Shown in pieces: positions 1-12,213 of a DNA stretch of 64,000 nt. The notes beneath the pieces were generated by a model that was given only the letters and a program-made list of their open reading frames with translations, searched no databases and was not told the origin of the DNA. Origin of the DNA: Dichotomocladium elegans (Eukaryota; Mucoromycota; Mucoromycetes; Mucorales; Lichtheimiaceae); the NCBI GenBank assembly GCA_025716815.1, contig JAIXMN010000010.1, forward strand, positions 930,001 through 994,000, read 5' to 3'. Numbering within the stretch: position 1 is the stretch's first letter; every line of letters begins with the position of its first letter. Made by a program: the position numbers and the translations under genes.

Positions 1-590
1 ACCGGGCGTCATAAATAATGCTTTCCGGTTTATCTTGAATAAAAGATTGCGATGTCCTTACTTACGTCACACATGATTGTGCACTTGATATCCGTCCATC
101 CGTAGTCATGTGGCCGCTGGTAAATCTGAGCAAATACTTTGAAAGCCCATGTGCTTCTTCAGATTTATAATTGATCAAGATGGCGCGCATGGAATTTGTA
201 TTCCTTCCTTTTCTTCATCGGAATTTATACATTGACTCTGCTTAATTGGGGAACTTTTTGGGTGACTTCAATCTCAACCCTGTATTGATTTTAAGGATAA
301 CAATGTCCAATATGTGTTGCAATCGTTCCCTTTTCTTCGCTAGTGTTCATAGGATCTGTTACCCTGCAACCCTCCTCTCTCTCTCGTCTTGATGTGCGTA
401 AAATTACACCGCTTTGAGTGAAAAAAAGGAGCACTTTCGGACACAACAATGCGCCGACATTTTTTCCGATCGTCTCGAAATAGAGACAAACACATGAACT
501 GCTTGTAGCGCTCGTATCGTTCATAGATGAGTGTTGAGCGCAACCTGGTTTTTCTCTTTTCGTTCTTGCTGTTGTTCTAAAATCCAAGCA
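1..590. other. Upstream region of the SYG1/XPR1-like gene, no gene seen
   Basis: Short open frames occur here on the minus strand, but none has a recognisable motif, a splice pattern or a good ATG context. The last part, from roughly 480 to 590, should hold the promoter and 5' leader of the downstream gene. I see no clear TATA box. Confidence 0.4.
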
Positions 591-3500
591 ATGCCATTCA
601 CAACTTATTTCGAGTCTGAATGCATCCCTGAGTGGCGACAGGTGTATATTAACTACAGAGGCTTACGTGCAATGATCGCGGCGATGGATAAGGTACGAAC
701 TTTGGCAGCTAACCTTTTAAGAAAAAAAAAGACGCATGTTCAGCCTTTCAGTTCCATGATTTCTGTAGCAGTCTCTCTTCCCTACAAGCAATTACGGCAA
801 CTCGACCGCTTCCACGTTTGTTTCATCCTCTCCGAGTTATGACCCGGGGCTTGTGCGTGATCAATTGCCACCATATCGGCCGTTGTCTAGACATCAAAGG
901 ACGCATGCAGACGACGACGGCGTAGAGGAACATGAGGAAGATCTAGATTTTAAGAGCAAACTCCTGATACGCGGTGCAACACGCGAGCAGCTCTTTTTCC
1001 ATACGCTTGATGAGCAGCTGGAGCGGGTATCCCGTTTTTATAACGGTATATACCACAAGCATGCAGATAAAGAAAGAGAGGTGGAAAGGGCCAATCGCGG
1101 ATATGCTGATTTATAGAACGCGAGCGTGAAGCCAAGTCGAAATACACAGCATTGAAGATCCAACTTGAACTGGTCGAAGACTATGACAATAAGACCCAGG
1201 CGACGTCAGACGAAGTATATTGGATACCTATGATTAGGGAAATAAGCTAACACCTGAATTGGCTGGTATCCTTTTTTCTACTGTAGGAAGAAGCACCTCG
1301 ACCCGCTGAGGATGAGTCCCAGCCTCTCCTGCAACAAAGAGATTTGCCGGGTGCCGTACCATGGTCAGCATCAGCAGCCATAGCAGCCACTACCGGATGG
1401 TTTACAACCTCACGATATCGCTCCTCTTGTGCCAAAAAAAATAAGCATCGGGTTGATCTTCAGGCAAGAGTCGAAGGGTTGGATTGGGATCTCCGTTCTA
1501 GCTAGACTTAGGCCAACCTATGCTCACAGGTAGCCCAAAGCAGGCTGAAGAAAGCGATGACTGAGTACTACCGTAATCTCCAATTTATAAAATCATTCAA
1601 AGTAAGTGAACAAAACTCGGTAGCCCCCCTACCACAGAACAGAACAGTATGGAAATGTTGATTGCAACTACCTTCAGGAGCTTAATTATGTGGGAATACA
1701 AAGGCTCGTCAAGAAATTCGACAAGGTAAGAAAGATGTGATAGTGTAAAAAGCATCAGTAGGAGGGGGTGAAGAACAACCGTGGAAAAAGTAGCATTCGG
1801 TTAACAACCAAACGGATCTGTTTTCTCAAGGCTACTGGATGGAAGGCAAGTCCATTTTATTTGCGAAAGCTTAAAGGCTATCATTGGGTCCAATCCGAAG
1901 AGATTGACGGACTTATAGAAAGAACAGAAGTGAGCAACCTACACTTACCAGATTTCTGTGTGAGTCTCGGCCTGATGCGTACTGTTTTCTAGATTCTTTA
2001 TGCTGAAGAGTTTACCAACGGCAATCGTAGCAAGGCAGAGCGGCATCTACGGATCAGAAAGGTCCCAAAGGTGATTGAAAACTTATTTTTTCAATAACTA
2101 GCGGGGAGAGAGAATAACCCCACCTCTTTTCCCAATGTTTGGCAGGATTGTGCTAGCAACTGCTGGCGAAATGGTTTTTATCTGGGTGCGGCCTTCGTCC
2201 TGTTTGCATACGCAATCCTGTTAAGTACGTCGTTCATCATACTTTCAAGTGGTAACCATCCCACTTACTATCTTCGTTCCCGCGGTAGTCGCCACACCAG
2301 AGACATGGGATCATATCCCTCATCTCACAACCCATTTACGGATCTATGCAAGCTTCTCTATTCCCATCTTGTTTATGCTCGGTGTCTCCTTCAATATGAT
2401 AATATGGACGAAATTCTGGATCAATTATAAATTCATATTTGAGCTCGACCCACGAACTGTTATTGACCATCACCAGTTCGCGGAGGTACGCAAAGTCATC
2501 AGCAAGGTGCATAGATGTCGTTTTTCTCATGTTTTTTATATGTAGTTGCCAGCATTGATACTCCTGCTGCTTGCCTTAGCCATGTGCCTTGATTTTTCTC
2601 AGTTATTAGACCCTATCATCGCTGCCGAATGGTATCCGATGATTTGGTTCATCACCGTTATTTCAATCATCCTTTGTCCTTTCAACATAATGTATCGATC
2701 TGCGCGCATGTGGCTCTGCAAAACTTTGGTAAGAGAAGGGACACGCATACATCACAGAGAGCATGGACTTCCTAACATTGCGCGGTGTAGGGCCGAGTTC
2801 TGATGAGCTTCTTTTATCCTGTCGAGTTCCGCGACTTCTTTATTGCAGATGAACTCAACAGTCTCTCGTATACTTTCTGGACAATGTATTACTTCGTTTG
2901 TGCTTACAGTCACCAGTGGACATTGCTAGGGACACATTGTCACGTAACGCACATGTGGGTGACCCCTTTTCTTGCAGCGCTGGGGCCCTGGTGGCGTTTC
3001 TTGCAATGCGTTCGCCGATACCATGACTCGTCTGAGAAAGTCCACCTTTTCAATGCAGTCAAGTATACGACTTCGATTGCTGCAGCATTTGCTACTGCCA
3101 TACGTCGAATGGAACGTAAGTTGATCATGCGCGAGATCGGCCAGTCGCAGTGCATTATCATAACATAGACATTGTTTTTTCCCTACATATAGCTAGTCCG
3201 TTCATCGACATCCTGTGGATTCTGACATCCATGACCAATTCAGCTTATACATCCATATGGGATATCACTCAGGATTGGGGTCTGCTTCATACCACCAGTC
3301 GAAACACACTCCTTCGTGACGACTTGGTATTTCCCAAATGGGTAACACACATTACACTAGGATGAACACCAAGTCTGAAAGCTTACAGAAATGCAAACAA
3401 AAAAAAACACATATAGATTTATTATGTGGCAGTGCCCTCTAATGTACTGTTACGGTTTGCCTGGGCCTTGAATTTCGGTGGCCTGGCGCTGGATAGTGAT

Positions 3501-4008
3501 GTGCTGGGTTACCTGACGGCGCTGCTAGAGGCGTATAGGCGAATCCAATGGAACGTTTTCCGGCTTGAAAATGAAGTGAGGATGCATAATGGATAATGGA
3601 TGAGACGGACAACTCATCGTATTTTTGGTCTAGCATCTTAATAACTGCGCAGATCACCGCGCCATCAACGAGATCCCGCTTCCATTCTCAGTTGCTTCTC
3701 TAGTCGACACGAAAACTCGACTGCCCGCCACAAGCCCAATTCCATCTTCCTTTGATTCAACCCCTCCAGCAAGAGGAGCAGCCCACCTTCGTTCACAGCG
3801 GCATAATGCATCTGCTAGCACACTCGATGCCAATGCCCTACCGCAACCTGGCTCCTTTTATGGTCGCCGCGATTTTGAAAGCAAGCGCGAACTGCATCAT
3901 CGTCGAAAGCCAAAGAGACGAGCGACCGATTTCCCCAAGGCAAGTGCAAGACCCATCTCTTCGGCAGGCAGCAGCGGCAGTGATGATGAGGAGAATGATG
4001 ATACTTGA
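591..4008 (+). CDS. SYG1: SPX-EXS family phosphate sensor/exporter (SYG1/XPR1/PHO1 type)
   Basis: Predicted membrane protein with an N-terminal SPX domain, which in this family binds inositol pyrophosphates, and a C-terminal EXS domain found in phosphate exporters. The ATG at 591 gives the typical SPX opening MPFTTYFESECIPEWRQVY. The SPX core continues across introns: the third helix ends in VGIQRLVKKFDK (exon near 1678-1726), and the domain closes with a TGW..Y..K segment and LIERTE near 1830-1930. Hydrophobic helices lie at about 2170-2750. The EXS signatures are SYTFWTMYYF near 2860, a WDITQDWGLL motif near 3260, and LRFAWALNF near 3450. The last exon (3634-4008) reads HLNNC, then INEIPLPF, then an acidic, Ser-rich tail. 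There are about ten short introns. A usual basic SPX-helix residue (FRK) is IQR here. Known of the family: SPX-EXS proteins couple phosphate status to export. Inferred: plasma or Golgi membrane location. Confidence 0.93.
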
Positions 4009-4114
4009 CGCAGTTGTGTTGGTGATGCATGCGAGGTTTATATGATGCTACTATTTACAGAAAGCTCTTTCCTCTCACTCCCTCTCCCTCTCTATTTCTG
4101 AGATCCCCCACTTT

Positions 4115-4851
4115 TCAGTCCAGCATTTTGATCTTGTTCAGCAAGTTGTCCATCTCCACTGCCATCTTGACTTGGCCTTTCCGCGTCCTCGAGAGCATCT
4201 TGCCACGTTCCTGACCGCGTTGTTTGTAGTACTTCTTCTTTGCCTTTTCGGCCTCTTCGCGTTGTCTTTGTCGCTCTTCTCGCTCTTCATTTGTCAATTT
4301 ACGCTTCATATCGCGTTCTTCGATTTGTGCTTTGAAAGGGTTAGGTTTATGTCTTATTGTGTGTTAGTGCGGTTGTGTATGTATATTTCTTATTCGCAAA
4401 AATGCAATAGACACTCACTTTCTCGGTTTATTGTTACCGTCCTCATCGCTGTCCGTATCATTAAGATAATATTCGCGATCGTCATTATCATGGTTTTTCT
4501 TGGTGCTCTTATTGTCGTTCTTTCCGCTGTTGTATTCTACAACGTTCCCTTCGTCATCGATGGTACGCTCGGAAAAGATCTGCAAAAAAAAAATATAGAA
4601 CTGAGATCACTGCTGTTTCTGATGATCCAATTAACGATTCTTACCTCCTTGACGTAGGAGGGTGCGTCCTCGCTGAAATTGTCCTTTTTAATGGACTTGT
4701 AATAACGACCCTTGATCTTGGCCTTTTGGATCAATTCACTTTTTTTCTTCTTGACTATTTCCAAATTCAGCTCAAAAGACGATGGCAGGCGTTGATGGAT
4801 CAAGAACATACCTTTGCGTTCTAGCGGATTGAGTGGTCTTTTTGGTGGCAT
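4115..4851 (-). CDS. FYV7: rRNA-processing protein Fyv7 / CCDC59 (TAP26) homologue
   Basis: Small, very basic nucleolar-type protein of 201 residues. Exons are 4851-4645, 4579-4419 and 4352-4115 on the minus strand; the spliced length is a multiple of three. The start at 4851 gives MPPKRPLNPLERKGMF. The family mark is the C-terminal block SRTRKGQVKMAVEMDNLLNKI, which matches the end of yeast Fyv7 and animal CCDC59 (R/K-rich helix, then T-x-x-GQ and an LLxKI tail). A preceding KPNPF stretch is created only when the acceptor at 4353 is used, which supports that splice. The middle is an acidic linker followed by a long charged coiled-coil-like segment. In yeast, Fyv7 acts in small-subunit pre-rRNA processing; that role is transferred by homology. 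It is divergent from the membrane-protein gene at 5097. Confidence 0.82.
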
Positions 4852-5096
4852 GATGGATCGAAGGGTTAAGAAAGGGTATGATTCCTGTAAGCCACCTTTT
4901 CTCCGCCCGGATAGGATAGTTGTGGTTGATACGTTCAAGCACGTGAGCCCGCGCTCGGCATACGGGGTTTTATTTGATGCAATCTTTCAGGCATGTGGGG
5001 CCGCCCGACACATGGTATGTCCCTCGACATACCCTCCTAAAACGCTCCTCCTCCCTCACACCCCATTCTGTTCCCTTTTCCCTTCTTACTTCTGAG
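4852..5096. promoter_or_regulatory. Shared 245-bp divergent intergenic region
   Basis: This gap lies between the starts of the FYV7 gene (minus) and the membrane-protein gene (plus), so it must carry both promoters. The right half (about 5020-5090) is pyrimidine-rich, as is common upstream of fungal start codons. No defined element is recognised. Confidence 0.4.
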
Positions 5097-5885
5097 ATGC
5101 GCATCTCTTGCCAGCCGACATTTCTTCTGGCCCTCAACCTATTCTTTACATCCACGCTTGGGATCGACAACACCGCTGTTCCTACCGAGACCATAGCAAC
5201 AGAAGCAACACCGCTAACCCATGCCGATCCTACGGTGGCGGTCTTGCTTAAGGCGGGATCGCTTGCTTGGGCAATAATTCTCTTGCTGGGAACTGGCATT
5301 TTCCGTCTCATTATGCTGATGCTCTGGCCGGTGCTTGCGATCGTGAGTACGCTTTGGCGCCTGTTGGTGGTTGCTCCCTGGCAGCTCTTCATGGGCATAG
5401 CGCACGTGCTGTACCCGGTTGTTCTATTTTGCTTTGTAGCTGTGCTGTGCGGCATAGTGATTGGCGGCTGCGCCGGTTTCGCGGCCGAGGCGGTTTCTTG
5501 GTTTACGGTGACAGCGACATGGGGACGACAGGTACGGCAGAAGCTGCCAGCTCCGGCTATCGATCGATATGATCATGACATCAGCTCGGTTGTGTCCTAC
5601 GAAGATCACGATGTCGATGACGATGATGATACCGATGACCATGACGCTGCAGGAGCAGGAGAACACGAACACATCTGGGATCCAAAGGGAAAGCAACCCT
5701 TGCGGAGACACCCTGGTCTCCATACACACACGGCGTCTTTACCAGAACAGAGATTCAAAGTCCAGCAGACCATAGCTGATGTGGATCTAGACAAGTACCA
5801 GAATGAATGGGTTTGGGAGGAGGAGGAAGAGGAGGATATCGACGTTTTCCCAAGGCGACGACGGTGGCGGACATCGGTTGGATAA
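5097..5885 (+). CDS. Predicted membrane protein with acidic/basic cytosolic tail, unknown function
   Basis: Single-exon reading frame of 262 residues from the ATG at 5097. An upstream in-frame ATG at 4974 is possible, but the 5097 start places a signal-peptide-like segment (MRISCQPTFLLALNLFF) at the very N-terminus. After a short Thr-rich lumenal stretch there are strongly hydrophobic segments at roughly residues 48-85 and 95-135, the second with GIVIGGCAGF, which is glycine-rich. The C-terminal half is soluble: a run of Asp residues (DVDDDDDTDDHD), then a YQNEWVWEEEEEEDIDVFP block, ending in RRRRWR. The acidic patch next to the basic end is unusual. I do not recognise the family, and a role at the endoplasmic reticulum is only a guess. 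Confidence 0.6.
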   Translation: MRISCQPTFLLALNLFFTSTLGIDNTAVPTETIATEATPLTHADPTVAVLLKAGSLAWAIILLLGTGIFRLIMLMLWPVLAIVSTLWRLLVVAPWQLFMGIAHVLYPVVLFCFVAVLCGIVIGGCAGFAAEAVSWFTVTATWGRQVRQKLPAPAIDRYDHDISSVVSYEDHDVDDDDDTDDHDAAGAGEHEHIWDPKGKQPLRRHPGLHTHTASLPEQRFKVQQTIADVDLDKYQNEWVWEEEEEEDIDVFPRRRRWRTSVG

Positions 5886-6465
5886 AAGAGCAGCCTTACT
5901 ACATTCCCATTTCCTCCCTCCCAACCTCGCTCATGTATTATATAGAAACCTCCCCACACACATACACACCAAGCGCCCGAACCCTACACGTAGCTTGCAC
6001 AACTCTCACGAAAAGGATGTAGCTCTTCTGTATTGCTGCTTTACATCGATTCACTTGAATGTTCTATCCTGTAAGACGACATGTGCATGATTCATGCAAG
6101 CAATGCACCTGCACCTTTATGGAATCTGCATGGAATAAAATGCGTGCCCCTCCAGCTGCAACTTTGCTGTGACGCATACTGTATACGTAGACTCATCGTT
6201 GATCAGACTTGGTATCTCTCGGCTGACCTTTGCGTTAAAGTTCTGGACCGGGGCCATTGAAGCAATGTGTATAGAGTCCAACAAACAACTTTTCCCCCCC
6301 ACTCCGAGGAAAAACGGTCGAGCGTTAATGACAGCTCGGCGGAGTTGACACGCAGGAGAGCGCGTGCGTGAAACAAAACGAATTTCGGCACGCGCTTCGC
6401 GTGGGCTTCGCTTCTTCTTTTATACATATATATATATATATACCTGTCCCCTATTCCACCACCAT
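5886..6465. other. Intergenic region with TA repeat upstream of the ZGRF1-like gene
   Basis: This holds the 3' end of the membrane-protein gene and the promoter of the helicase gene. A (TA)n tract at 6421-6442 lies only about 25-45 bases before the ATG at 6466 and may overlap the core promoter. No other gene is supported here. Confidence 0.4.
6421..6442. repeat. (TA)n microsatellite next to the helicase start codon
   Basis: About nine TA units directly upstream of the ATG of the ZGRF1-like gene. Its position could make it part of the TATA region or 5' leader. Length polymorphism would be expected. Confidence 0.8.
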
Positions 6466-8759
6466 CATGGAAGACCATACTGTCACTCGTTTTGTGGTCC
6501 TTTTCACAGCGCAAAAGCAAAAGAAATATAAGACTTGGCAGGACGGTAAAGTATTCAAAAGGACCATAGCCTCGGCACGCACTGAACTTAGTGCTTTAAT
6601 TTTTTTTTTTTTTGCAGGGACAATGGCATACTACAGTTTCAACAAAAAGGTTATCTCGATCGAATCACGAACAGAAGTAACAGTACCAGCAGCAGCGCAT
6701 TGATTCTTTTTATTCAAAATTAGCTTATACTCACGGACGAAAAAGGATACAACATTGACAAGTGAGTTCTGAGCATCAGGTCATGTTGTGACAGGTCGCC
6801 TTGAATCCTCCTTTCAACCTCTTTAGAAAATTCACCAAGTCGGGTATACCAAGTGAGGGCGATGAGATTGAATTTGATGGTCATCTTGTTGCCGTCGAGT
6901 CGTTAATAACGCAGGAGCCGTCAACAAATGAACCCACTGGCCCCTATGCTCCTCCAATACAGAATCCAACTGCTGCGGACCACCATCAGGAAACAATGGT
7001 AAAACAAAATAAGCTGTTGGGAGATCGTGAATCATTGTCGCTAATCGTTTGCTCCACTATCAATACGAAAAGATACGGACACCAGCGGCTGAAGACAATA
7101 ATAACTTTCGCTTCGCAAGAAAGCGACTGCGGGCAGCAGGAGGGCTAGGGCTATCTATTCGTCGTTTTCAGCCGCTTTCAGCTACTGCTACAGTAGGGAA
7201 TTCAAATGAAACGCAACAACCTCTTCAACACTCGATACAAGATATCCCGACCCATCCTCCCACACCCACTGCTCCTGCCGCCACAACAGAAACCAGAAAA
7301 GCGACATCGCTTTGTCCACCGCCAACTGGACTCCACGCCCATGAACATAGAAATAACAAAATTCCTCCTTCGGATATCCCGTACAGCAACTCTCTGCACC
7401 AACGCTACAATGCTAATACTCATGATTCGTCCTCATCTCCACCAGTCCTTAACCGTAGCTCTTCTTCGCTACTATTAGCATCTGGCACCCGAAACTCGGC
7501 TCTATCTTCAAGTTCGCCTACGCCATTAAACCGACAACGGATAATACCATCCGACATTACTCCCACCAATACACCGGAACTGCACCGTAATACTGCATCT
7601 CTTCTTTCAAGTATGCGCCCTGTTGAAGAAGCTGCTTCACCAGTATTTGATGATGGAGTTGACGGGATGGAGTTGTGTGAGCAAGCCGAAACCACAGCTA
7701 CTACTGCTTCGTATCATCTCCCTTCTTTTCCTGTCCCTGCCCAACGAGAAACTTTGCCTGCAACCATTCAGAGCCGAAAACCACGCGTCGGAATTTCCAA
7801 GCGCAGCGTACCTCCTTCTTCTGCGCCTACTACACTTGTTCGTCCGATCATTCCGTCGTCGGAAGCGAGGTATGACCGAAAGGCTAATGAATAGGAAAAT
7901 AGCGTGTTAATTTTTGCATCCAGTGCCGGGATGTTTTTCAAGGCGTCAGCTTTGAAAGAAAACTCATCGATATCTGATGTGGACAGTACCAGACCCCCAG
8001 CAGGATTCAGCGTTCTCCCTTCTGGATTGTAAGCATCGATTGAATCATAGCGAGGGCTGATTGACTAACGATGCTTGCATCGCTACCACAGGGGGAGCGT
8101 GCCTAAACCTTTCAAATCACCGATCATTGAGGGAACGTGAGTATAAAGATGGGTACAGTGATGGATGGGATGTCGAAAAACTGAACCGCATCGTATTGCC
8201 AATATAGGTCCGTACCGCTGGTGTTGCAGTTTCCTACCAAAGATAAAGCCATGTCGATACTGAAATCAAAGAAGCATCCAAAGCGATCACGCACTGTGCC
8301 GTCCCACTTTGCAAGTGTCCTATGAACCATGTATTGGGAAGACAGATTACTCATATCCGCTGACAAATGGTTTCTTCTAGCCTAACGTCAACCATTACAG
8401 AGAAGTGTTTAGGAAAATTATACACGAGCATATTCAGGTTTATTTCATGAGCAAATGATCAAGGAGGCTTTTCACCAATGGTTATGATTTAGATTATGCT
8501 CATAAATTACGCGGTATATTACTATTCTGTGCACGATGCTATCGGAAAAGGTCGGAACAACAGTGACCTAGAGAGAGGTTTCCGATCTAAGGGTCTGGGA
8601 TTTTACGGGTCGTGCAAATTACAGAGCGATGGACGGTTTCATACGAACATCACATCCACACGATTCCGGTTGAAGATCCAGAATAGGGAGAACCACTCTA
8701 AATATGGCAAAGGTACGTGGATTGTGCGTGTTTGTCAGAACCCATAGATGTTTCGAGTG

Positions 8760-8805
<46 letters not shown>

Positions 8806-11026
8806 CTCTAGGGAGAGAGAAGAATAATAAAATTTGACATGATTGTTCTCTTTTTTTGCACACCATTTTTTCCCTCTCTCTCTTAGATGATGTATGGGTT
8901 GTTTCGAAAAGTCCTTCCTTCGATGCGCATTGCACATTTCTGGGAAGGAGCACGTATTACGGACCGCTTTCCAATGGGCTACTTGAGGTCAGTGCATACA
9001 CATTATTAGCCGATAGGCTTGATTCTGAGTAAGTGGGCATTTATATCAGATTGAATGTCTTTCTCCGCGCGATGGTCGGGTAGCGGCGACACTGACGAAC
9101 GAAGGTTGTGATGTGTATGGCCTGAGGACAATCTCAGCAACTACAGAGTTTATGATGCTGGGTAAGAAATTGGGGGGGGGGAACACGTACACCAAAAGCT
9201 GATGGATGTAACCACCCAAAAAAAAAATAAGATGGACTTGAAGACAGACTTGAATACCTTCCACTACTTCCTTATCTACTGAGCAACGGAAAAAACAAAA
9301 AGAAGCGCAATCAACGGGAAGTCTTGAATGAACCTATGCGGGATACCCTCGGCTGTATAAAGATACGGCGGGATGATAATGTGGATGTGGAGAAGAAGCT
9401 CCAAGAGACGATCCAACGTTTCCGCCTAAACGACGATCAAGCAAGGTGGGTGGAGTTTCATGGCGGGATGGGAAAGGTGTGAAGAGTGTACTAAAGAGTA
9501 GACATGGAAACAGCGTGTTGCGACAAGTTGCAAGATCGGTGATCATAGCGCCGGGTTGGAACGAGAAGGCGGATGACCCCATTGTACTTGTCCATGGGGT
9601 ATTTGGTTCTGGGAAGAGGTATGCTGCTTTCTTGTGCGCCCAAAAAGAAGGATGATCGTGAATGAATAACGTTTTTATCTGTCTGTCCGTCTGTTGGTCA
9701 GCTTTCTTGCGGCGGTATTAATTATATTCCTACGAGATATTGTCGATAACGTGTGTCTTCATCGTGAACCAGATGATGTTATCCAATTTCGAATTCTTGT
9801 TTCTTCCATGACGGTAAGATGCTATAGCTTATGCAACTCGTCACTTCCCTACCCCCGCACAAGCCCAATGACTCTCAACTGACGGATATACTTTCATTAG
9901 AATGTCGCTGTCGACCGGATCTTGTCTGTAAGAATCACTACTACATACAACGTTGACAAAGAGTCATGTTGCCCTACCGCATGTGGCCCCTTCAGCAACA
10001 TGATCTTCATGAGAGCTGCATTTTTCTCTTGAAGATATTGTGCTTACAGCCACAAAACACATACACACACACATATATATATATATATATACTCGCTTAC
10101 TCACATGGCAATTCTTAGACGCTACTCAAGCTCGGATATGATGATTTTATCCGGATCGGAAGGTAAAGAAGATGTGTTCTTTCACAGGGTCGGTAAAGCT
10201 CACTGAGTTACTTGAACATTGCGTCCAAATGTTTTAGCTTAAAGAAGATTTCCAAAAATATTTTACCCTATACGGGGAAAGCCAGGCTGTCAGGGAATGA
10301 AGGCAAAGTGATGTTTTGTTTACCAGGGAGAGGGCGACGGGATGTTGACTAAAAGGAGCTATAATAGAAATCAAGGAACTCGAGCAAATGCTCGAAGATC
10401 CGCAGAATTCAGAGGAAGACAACGATTTGATTTCAACAACGCTTCAGCGTTTTCGCAAAAGTGAAAGTGCGATACAAGTACAGACAGCCCAGGTGGTTGG
10501 GACGACATGTGTAGCATCTGCGTTTGAGGTGTTCAATGGAGCGACGTTTTCGCTAGCGCTTGTTGATGAAGCTTCCCAACTGATGGAACCGTTGACGATG
10601 GTCCCGCTTACCCGGTTTAAGTGCAGTCACCTGATCATGATCGGTGATCCTATGCAGGTAAGTGTATATATATATATATGTGTGTGCGTGTCAAACGTTG
10701 ATTGTTAAAGCCTGCGTTTGATTACATAGCTTCCACCAACAGTGACGACTAACAGTGAGGAGGCCAAGATGGGCCAAGGGCTGGAAAAGACCTTATTTGA
10801 TCGATTGACCGAGGCAAGTCGCATAGCTGGGCCGGTGTATATGTCAGGTCACAGTTGACGCATAACTAATGCATGGATGATTAGATGGGGCATAATGTAA
10901 GCAGGCAGCTTGTGAAGATCGGCAAGGTGTGGAGGCGAGTGGGAGTAGCACTGAGCTAACTATTTACCAAAAAGTCAACAATGCTTCGGACTCAGTACCG
11001 AGTAAGTGATAGTTGTGCAACGTGCT

Positions 11027-11064
<38 letters not shown>

Positions 11065-12156
11065 TTCGTCATTTAATTTATGTACTCCAATACTACATAC
11101 CACCACACCCCCCCCCAACCGTACGCCGACGCCATGCTCAACTGTTTCTTAATTAGTGTCACCCAAGCATCTCAGCATTGAGTAACCATTTGTTCTATGG
11201 GCGTAGGCTGCTGGATGGTATCGCAGCGAGGGATCGGTCGCCGATCGTTGCTGGACTGCCAAATGTCACGTTCATCCATATAGACGGCGGACAGGTAAAT
11301 TTTGTTTCAGGAACACAGACACACAAGTGAACAGCATTTTCCGATTTAGGAGCAGAGAAATCCTCGTACTCAATCATTTTGGAATGAGAACGAGATTGCT
11401 GTTGCAGCGCATATGATCGAAGGATTCTCTAATCTTGGCATCACTGCAAATGATATTGGTGTTATTTCCTTGTGTAAGACCTGGGAGAAGAGGAGAAAGG
11501 CGTGCCGTGTAACCCGGATGACTGATTGAGCGGGGCGCGAAAAAAAAAAAAAAATAGACAAGGAGCAAGCGGATCGCCTCGAAAACCATGTTAAATCATT
11601 CATGCATTCTCGCCAACATGTCCAGGTAAAAGATTCCAAGGATTCTCCCTCTTGTCTGTACTAGTATAGTTGGATAACAAACAATGCTGGAATAGATATC
11701 CACGGTTGATGCTTTCCAGGTACAGAACGTCGTTTATTTGCATGTTTATTTGCTAGGATCCAAGTCTTACTCTAATTAGGGAGGAGAAAAAGAAGTAATT
11801 ATCCTATCCACGGTGCGTACGACAAGCAGTGCATTCATCGATAATCACCCCCGAGTGAACGTCGCACTTACGCGTGCGAAAAGGCAGGTTCTAATTTCGT
11901 GTTTCTTTTGACCCCATTCTGAACGAAGACGCAGGCATTTGTTTATTCTTGGGAAGCAAGATCTGCTCGTGATGAATGATCTTTGGTCATATGTTCTTAG
12001 CCAATGTCAAGGTAAAGTGATCCATGAATTGAGCGAGAGACTTGAAACTGATCCGGTTCATATGGACGGTTGCCGTTGACAGAAAGCAGCGTCACGAGCC
12101 ACGGCTTTGCCCGGCTGCTTGCGCGGCTACAGATGAACGATGAGGAGAACAAGTGA
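6466..12156 (+). CDS. ZGRF1: ZGRF1-like DNA helicase: N-terminal DUF2439 (Mte1) domain plus SF1 helicase
   Basis: Long gene of more than ten exons. The first exon from the ATG at 6466 reads MEDHTVTRFVVLFTAQKQKK then a KTWQDG motif, the mark of the DUF2439 domain shared by yeast Mte1, S. pombe Dbl2 and animal ZGRF1. A Ser/Pro/Thr-rich linker covers about 6800-7890. A conserved pre-helicase region follows (8200-9300), including DLERGFRSKGLGFYG and DDVWVVSKSP. The helicase then shows Walker A GVFGSGKS (split by an intron at 9618-9700), Walker B LVDEASQ at 10560, GDPMQLPPTV spanning the intron at 10660-10730, MLRTQYR near 10981, VDAFQGGEKEV near 11710-11790 and RVNVALTRAKR near 11855. The last exon ends ARLLARLQMNDEENK. 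I see no GRF zinc finger, which animal ZGRF1 has. Known of the family: ZGRF1/Mte1 proteins act in homologous recombination at D-loops and crosslinks. All key helicase residues look intact. Confidence 0.88.
8762..8803. repeat. (GA)n microsatellite inside an intron of the helicase gene
   Basis: About 21 uninterrupted GA units within the intron that starts at the donor near 8711. On the sense strand it is pure purine, so it enlarges the intron without adding a polypyrimidine tract. Confidence 0.9.
10055..10091. repeat. Compound (CA)n(TA)n microsatellite in a helicase intron
   Basis: A CA run passes into a TA run inside the helicase gene, between the exons with the NVAVDR segment and the LLKLGYDDF segment. 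It is not coding. Confidence 0.75.
11026..11060. repeat. (CT)n microsatellite in a helicase intron
   Basis: A CT run in the intron after the QYR motif. Together with the C-rich tract near 11108 it forms a long pyrimidine stretch upstream of the acceptor. Confidence 0.75.
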
Positions 12157-12213
12157 GGAGGATGGATTAGCCTAGTGATATAGGAGCTTGCATGATGGGA
12201 TTTCTTCTCCTCC

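Noticed and set aside
8698..8953. Minus-strand frames rich in Ser-Leu repeats
   Set aside because: They are translations of the GA microsatellite in a helicase intron.
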